20,024 nt of DNA from an uncultured bacterium (GTDB taxonomy: Bacteria > Patescibacteriota > Saccharimonadia > Saccharimonadales > Saccharimonadaceae): the NCBI GenBank assembly GCA_937872185.1, contig CALMQN010000004.1, positions 1-20,024 of the forward strand, read 5' to 3'. Below the pieces are notes generated by a model. It was not told the origin of the DNA. It did not search any database and saw only the letters and a program-made list of their open reading frames with translations. Positions 16,551 through 20,024 of this stretch are shown in pieces (the first letter of the stretch is position 1; each line of letters opens with the position of its first letter). A program made the translations under genes and the position numbers.

Positions 16551-17627
16551 ATGAAGCTTTTTTTTGATGCGCGCTACATCCGAACCGACTTCCATGATGG
16601 GATTAGTCGCTATAGCGTCGAACTGGGCAATGCGCTGGCAAAACTGACGCCTGTCACCTTTATTATTTGCGACCCGGCACAACTAACATTCTTGCCAAAA
16701 AATGCCCAGTGCATCGTCATCCACCGACCGACGTCTGTGCGCGAGCCACTGACCGCGCGGATACTGAATGCCTATAATCCCGATGTCGTGTTTAGCCCGA
16801 TGCAAACGATGGGCAGTAGCGGGCGCACATTCAAATTGATTTTGACGCTACACGACATGATTTATTACCATCACCGGACACCGCCGCATAACATGCATCC
16901 TATTGTGCGCGCTGGCTGGTACGGATTCCACCTGACATATGGCCCGCAGCGTTTGCTGTTAAACGGGGCTGACGCCGTTGCAACCGTCAGCCAGACCAGC
17001 AAGAACGAAATCGCGAAAGCTCGCCTGACCAAGCGCGCCATTACCGTCATCCCAAACGCGGCACGCGATCTGAAAAGCTTTTTAGCATCAGCTCCCCGAC
17101 ATAACCACGACGGGCCAAAGAACCTGATATATATGGGCGCCTTTATGCCATATAAAAACGTCGAAACATTGATTGAAGGTATGAAATGGCTGCCCGATCA
17201 CACACTGCATCTACTCAGTAGAATCTCGCCTGGTCGTAAAGCACAGCTCAGATCACTTGCTCCAACTGGCGCCAAAATCATCTTCCACGAAGGCGTCAGT
17301 GACGAACAATATGCGCACTTACTGGCCGCTAACGCTGTCTTGGTCACTGCTAGCTTGAACGAAGGGTACGCGTTGCCGATTGCCGAAGCGTTGGCGCTTG
17401 GTGTCCCCGCTGTTGTCAGCGAGATACCTGTCTTTCACGAAGTTGCTGGCCCTGGCGCGCTCTACTTTAACCCTTATAATCCCAAAGATTTCGCGAACAA
17501 GGTGCAGCAGCTTAGCTCACCCGAACTGGTCAAAAAACTATCAAGCGAAGGCAAGGCCCACACCAAACAATCGTCTTGGGAAAAATCAGCACAGATCCTG
17601 CTTGACCTGGCGCGCTCACTCACGTAA
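16551..17627 (+). CDS. GT4-family glycosyltransferase (GT-B fold)
   Basis: 358 residues from the ATG at 16551. The frame is open far upstream, antisense to the other GT4, and another ATG at 16539 overlaps the presumed -10 TAAAAT, so the later start is preferred. Seen: FDARYIRTDFHDGISRYS with the Gly-Ile-Ser/Arg acceptor-side loop, LILTLHDMIYYHHR (96-109), VSQTSKNEI, NLIYMGAFMPYKNVETLIEG (donor domain) with K202, and the EX7E motif E271...E279 in NEGYALPIAEALALGVPAVVSEIP. This matches mannosyl/rhamnosyl-type GT4 enzymes of polysaccharide assembly, though the sugar cannot be named. smpB follows after 24 nt, with its own -10 box. Confidence 0.92.
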   Translation: MKLFFDARYIRTDFHDGISRYSVELGNALAKLTPVTFIICDPAQLTFLPKNAQCIVIHRPTSVREPLTARILNAYNPDVVFSPMQTMGSSGRTFKLILTLHDMIYYHHRTPPHNMHPIVRAGWYGFHLTYGPQRLLLNGADAVATVSQTSKNEIAKARLTKRAITVIPNAARDLKSFLASAPRHNHDGPKNLIYMGAFMPYKNVETLIEGMKWLPDHTLHLLSRISPGRKAQLRSLAPTGAKIIFHEGVSDEQYAHLLAANAVLVTASLNEGYALPIAEALALGVPAVVSEIPVFHEVAGPGALYFNPYNPKDFANKVQQLSSPELVKKLSSEGKAHTKQSSWEKSAQILLDLARSLT

Positions 17628-17636
17628 TCAATCTGT

Positions 17637-17642
17637 TACAAT
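17637..17642 (+). promoter_or_regulatory. -10 box for smpB
   Basis: TACAAT preceded by TGT, an extended -10 (TGnTAnnnT), 9 nt before the smpB ATG and inside a 24-nt intergenic gap. A GGGG four nt before the ATG might help ribosome binding. Confidence 0.45.
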
Positions 17643-17651
17643 TGGGGTATC

Positions 17652-18131
17652 ATGGCAACCAAAAAGAAGTCAGTCAAAAAGCCGCAAGCGATCGTTAACC
17701 GTCGCGCTTCTTTTGATTATGCCTTAGACGAAGACCTGGTGGTCGGCATCGCCCTTACCGGCCCCGAAACCCGTGCTGCGCGCGACGGGCACATCCAACT
17801 AAAAGGATCCTTCGTCACGGTTCGCGACGATGAACTGTGGCTGAATAACGCCAGTTTTAGTCTGAAAATCAACGAAAAAAACAAAGTAGGTGCGCGCACC
17901 ATCGATACTTCGCCGCGTAAACTGCTAGCGAAGCGCAAGCAAATCGATGATCTATACGCTCGCAAACAAGCCGGCATGAGCATCGTCCCGCTAAAACTTT
18001 TGACACGTGGTCGCTTTATCAAAGTAGTCATTGCGCTTGGTAAGGGCAAGAAAAATTATGATAAACGCGAAACAATGAAACGCCGTGACCAAGAACGCGA
18101 AGCCGGGCGCGCTATAAAAAGCCTGTCATAG
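17652..18131 (+). CDS. smpB: SsrA-binding protein SmpB
   Basis: 159 residues, normal length. Seen: NRRASFDYALDEDLVVGIAL followed by TGPETRAARDG, equivalent to the usual G-I-x-LxGTEVKSLRxG; QLKGSFVTVRDDELWLNNA, the oligonucleotide-binding strands; SPRKLLAKRKQI; and near the C-terminus GKGKKNYDKRE followed by the basic tail that enters the decoding channel. SmpB carries tmRNA to stalled ribosomes for rescue and tagging of the nascent peptide. The TEVKSLR block is diverged (PETRAAR). The tmRNA gene itself is not in the window. The gene sits 14 nt upstream of xth. Confidence 0.95.
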   Translation: MATKKKSVKKPQAIVNRRASFDYALDEDLVVGIALTGPETRAARDGHIQLKGSFVTVRDDELWLNNASFSLKINEKNKVGARTIDTSPRKLLAKRKQIDDLYARKQAGMSIVPLKLLTRGRFIKVVIALGKGKKNYDKRETMKRRDQEREAGRAIKSLS

Positions 18132-18133
18132 AT

Positions 18134-18139
18134 TATAAT
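18134..18139 (+). promoter_or_regulatory. -10 box for xth, leaderless
   Basis: TATAAT within the 14-nt gap between smpB and xth, ending 6 nt before the ATG. A start site 7 nt after the box falls on the A of the ATG. There is no room for a leader or a Shine-Dalgarno site. Confidence 0.5.
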
Positions 18140-18145
18140 AAGACC

Positions 18146-18946
18146 ATGAAGTTATATTCGTGGAATGTAAACGGGGTTCGTGCCGTCATCAATAAAGGCG
18201 CTCTTCAATCATTTGTGGCCGAGCATCAGCCCGATATCTTGTGTCTGCAAGAAACCAAGGCCAAGCAAGGCCAAGCAGAAATCGATCTGCCCGAATACGA
18301 AGAGTTATGGAACGATGCCGACAAAGCGGGCTACAGTGGTACTGCAATCTTTACAAAGATAAAACCAAAGTCGGTTATTAATGGGTTCACTGATGGTATT
18401 GCAGAAAAGTTCGGCCTGACCGCTGACAGCTACGGCGATCCCGAGCGCGAAGGCCGTGTTATCTCAGCCGAGTTCGATGATTTTTGGGTGGTCACCGTAT
18501 ACACCCCCAACAGCAAACGCGACCTCACGCGACTTGATCTACGCCACAAACAATGGGACCAGGCATTCTTGGCCCATTTAAAAAAGCTTGAAAAAACCAA
18601 ACCAGTCCTCGCCTGTGGTGATTTAAACGTGGCACACACTGAAATTGACCTAGCACGACCAAAAGATAACATAAAAAATCCTGGCTTTACGGTCGAAGAG
18701 CGCGAAGGTATGGATAACATAATCGAAGCTGGCTTTATTGATACATTCCGTACACTTCATCCTGACCAGCTGGACGCGTATACCTGGTGGACCGCATGGG
18801 GCGGTGCTCGGCAGCGTAATGTTGGGTGGCGCATTGATTATTGGCTTGCAAGCGCGTCGCTAAAAAATGCCATCACTCACGCCTCAATCCACGCCGATGT
18901 CATGGGCTCGGATCACTGTCCCGTCAGCATCGAACTGAAAGTCTAG
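18146..18946 (+). CDS. xth: Exodeoxyribonuclease III (AP endonuclease)
   Basis: 266 residues, normal for the ExoIII/APE1 family. Metal and catalytic residues are in place: N7 in SWNVNG, E36 in LQETK, Y119 in VYTPNS, D159 and N161 in GDLNVAHTEIDLARP, D231 in GWRIDYWL, and the D256-H257 pair in GSDHCP. GREG-type REGRVI at 101-106 is also typical. It cuts DNA at abasic sites and has 3'-phosphodiesterase and 3'-5' exonuclease activity in base excision repair. It is followed after 2 nt by the NnrD-like gene, so the two are co-transcribed. Confidence 0.96.
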   Translation: MKLYSWNVNGVRAVINKGALQSFVAEHQPDILCLQETKAKQGQAEIDLPEYEELWNDADKAGYSGTAIFTKIKPKSVINGFTDGIAEKFGLTADSYGDPEREGRVISAEFDDFWVVTVYTPNSKRDLTRLDLRHKQWDQAFLAHLKKLEKTKPVLACGDLNVAHTEIDLARPKDNIKNPGFTVEEREGMDNIIEAGFIDTFRTLHPDQLDAYTWWTAWGGARQRNVGWRIDYWLASASLKNAITHASIHADVMGSDHCPVSIELKV

Positions 18947-18948
18947 CC

Positions 18949-19740
18949 ATGGAGCATCCCTACTGGCACAAACAAACTCTCACGGCACCACTGTACCCCG
19001 ATATCGAATGGTCAAAACCCGAGCAAAAAACGAATGCCGGTAAACTAGCGATTATTGGCGGCAACAAATTGGGATTCGCTGGTGTCGCGGATGCCTATCA
19101 AACAGCGCTTGGCTGCGGGGTAGGGGATGTCCGCGTGTTGCTGCCCGACGTGTTGCGAAAGACAATCCCGGCCACGATGACTGACGTCGTATTTGGTGCA
19201 ACCAATCCATCAGGCAGCCTGGCGCGCGATGGTTTGACTGAAATGAAAGCAATCGGAAGTTGGGCAACGGGCGTGCTGCTGATTGGCGACGCCGGCCGTA
19301 ACAGCGAAACGGCCATTGTGTACGAAGATTTTCTGCGTGATTATACAGGTCCACTGACTATCACGCGCGACGCGGTTGATTTGATCAAACACAGCAGTCA
19401 ATCAATCGTCGAGCGACCGAACACCCTGCTGATCGTATCGTTCGCACAATTACAAAAATTATTTCAAATGGTGTATTACCCCAAAGTGCTCACATTCAGC
19501 ATGCAGCTGACCAGTCTGGTCGAATCACTCCACAAATTCACGATTACGTACCCTGTATCGGTCACGGTCCTACACAAAGACCAGCTGCTCGTCGCAAGCG
19601 GCGGGGACGTCACATCGACGCCCTGGGACAACCCCATGACTATCTGGCGCGGCAGCGTCGCTGCGAAGGCAAGTGCCTACTGGCTATGGAACCCGGCAAA
19701 GCCGCTCGAGGCTGTTACTGCCTCACTCGCAATTAATTAG
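18949..19740 (+). CDS. NnrD-like (ADP-dependent NAD(P)H-hydrate dehydratase) ribokinase-fold protein
   Basis: 263 residues from ATG 18949, two nt after the xth stop (the frame continues upstream antisense-free inside xth, but that part is the shadow of xth). Seen: GKLAIIGGNKLGFAGVADAYQTALGCGVGDVRVLLP (31-66, split here as the family's IGG-Gly-A and C/AGxG-V blocks), VLLIGDAGR (109-117) where the family has GPGLG, TRDAVDLI (139-146) where it has DADAL, and SGGD at 217-220 where the family has the catalytic GTGD; D220 is retained. These fit the YjeF C-terminal kinase-like domain that repairs hydrated NAD(P)H. The altered glycine loops mean activity is uncertain. No N-terminal epimerase domain (NnrE) is fused. 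Confidence 0.6.
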   Translation: MEHPYWHKQTLTAPLYPDIEWSKPEQKTNAGKLAIIGGNKLGFAGVADAYQTALGCGVGDVRVLLPDVLRKTIPATMTDVVFGATNPSGSLARDGLTEMKAIGSWATGVLLIGDAGRNSETAIVYEDFLRDYTGPLTITRDAVDLIKHSSQSIVERPNTLLIVSFAQLQKLFQMVYYPKVLTFSMQLTSLVESLHKFTITYPVSVTVLHKDQLLVASGGDVTSTPWDNPMTIWRGSVAAKASAYWLWNPAKPLEAVTASLAIN

Positions 19741-19754
19741 TTTTACATATTATT

Positions 19755-19841
19755 TGGTACCGCGAGCCGGACTTGAACCGGCACGTCCTTACGAACACAA
19801 AATTTTGAGTCTTGCGTGTCTACCAATTCCACCATCGCGGC
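19755..19841 (-). tRNA. tRNA-Leu, anticodon CAA
   Basis: 87 nt including an encoded CCA (19755-19757). Acceptor GCCGCGA pairs with TCGCGGT (G1-U72 wobble), D arm TGGTGGAATTGGTAGACAC, anticodon stem CAAGA/TTTTG with one G-U and loop CTCAAAA (anticodon CAA, reads UUG), a long class II variable arm with GTTC/GGAC, and T arm GCCGG-TTCAAGT-CCGGC. The leader is AT-rich with TATTAT about 5 nt upstream, a possible -10. The gene lies 14 nt from the convergent NnrD-like gene. Confidence 0.95.
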
Positions 19842-19912
19842 ACAAAATAATAAATAAAATGTCAAATGTACTCCAAACCACAAGCGCAATAGTAGTAGCT
19901 ACCAATGTATTG

Positions 19913-19918
19913 TACAAT
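19913..19918 (+). promoter_or_regulatory. -10 box for the last gene
   Basis: TACAAT preceded by TG, 24 nt before the ATG at 19943. A weak AGTAGGA (19926-19932) lies 10 nt before the ATG. No -35 match. Confidence 0.35.
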
Positions 19919-19942
19919 AGAATCCAGTAGGAATCTATAGAT

Positions 19943-20024
19943 ATGAGCCCCGATGAACCACATGCGACCCCTGCAAATGTGCCTGCGCCCACACGAGCGC
20001 CGGCTCAACCTATCTCCGGAGCGA
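19943..20024 (+). CDS. Pro/Ala-rich protein, N-terminal fragment (runs off the window)
   Basis: Only 27 codons are present: M-S-P-D-E-P-H-A-T-P-A-N-V-P-A-P-T-R-A-P-A-Q-P-I-S-G-A. The start is supported by the upstream TACAAT box and a weak AGTAGGA. Such a Pro/Ala-rich, low-complexity N-terminus is common in cytoplasmic tails ahead of a membrane segment in cell-envelope proteins of this group, but nothing further can be seen, and the function is unknown. Confidence 0.5.
   Translation, partial: MSPDEPHATPANVPAPTRAPAQPISGA

Noticed and set aside
19860..19865. TTGACA on the minus strand upstream of the tRNA as its -35
   Set aside because: Only 18 nt from the tRNA 5' end, so a 17-nt spacer would put the -10 inside the tRNA; spacing does not work.
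19673..19992. Open frames across the tRNA on both strands (one reading PRAGLEPAR, the other CRDGGIGRHAR)
   Set aside because: These peptides are the well-known spurious translations of tRNA genes; the tRNA-Leu structure explains the sequence.

Overview
The window looks like a chromosomal segment of a Patescibacteria (CPR) genome, most probably Candidatus Saccharibacteria (TM7). This is inferred from protein character and compactness: a complete F-type ATP synthase operon, a YvcK-type factor, a prepilin with the N-terminal style GFALPTILIAS, very short or negative gene spacing, and small lineage-type proteins. TGA is used as an ordinary stop (yvcK, atpI, atpB, one glycosyltransferase), so the UGA=Gly code of Gracilibacteria/Absconditabacteria does not apply. 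No plasmid, phage, transposase, CRISPR or rRNA is visible.

Left part, minus strand (1-2363): a GH1 beta-glycosidase, yvcK and the first codons of a HAD-like protein form a tight operon. It is followed (2364-2696) by a gene-free 333-nt stretch full of inverted repeats, with a possible SRP-RNA-like hairpin next to atpC. From 9195 down to 2697 lies the whole ATP synthase operon, atpI-B-E-F-H-A-G-D-C, with 1-4 nt overlaps or short gaps. Its upstream region (9196-9249) carries a -10 box, a tandem 7-mer and a 12-bp palindrome. Upstream of that, also on the minus strand, is a 771-residue prepilin-like surface protein with two PA14-like modules and a glycine-rich C-terminal half.

Right part: glutaredoxin plus an unknown gene (+), an ABC-F ATPase (-), a 103-residue unknown (+), an alpha/beta hydrolase (+), a GT4 glycosyltransferase (-), then on the plus strand a second GT4 glycosyltransferase, smpB, xth and an NnrD-like kinase-fold protein. 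A tRNA-Leu(CAA) (-) and the start of a Pro/Ala-rich protein (+) close the window.

The clearest system-level pattern is transcriptional. At nine gene starts a -10-like TAnnnT hexamer sits only 6-11 nt before the start codon with little or no Shine-Dalgarno sequence, which predicts leaderless or nearly leaderless mRNAs. Operon-internal genes (atpE, atpA, atpD) and three others (glutaredoxin, the 155-residue gene, the prepilin) instead have AAGGA/AAGGAG/AAGGGG sites. Two convergent gene pairs overlap at their 3' ends, leaving no room for terminators. I found no clearly novel multi-gene system. The leaderless pattern, the structured intergenic region and the large prepilin-like adhesin are the observations most worth following.
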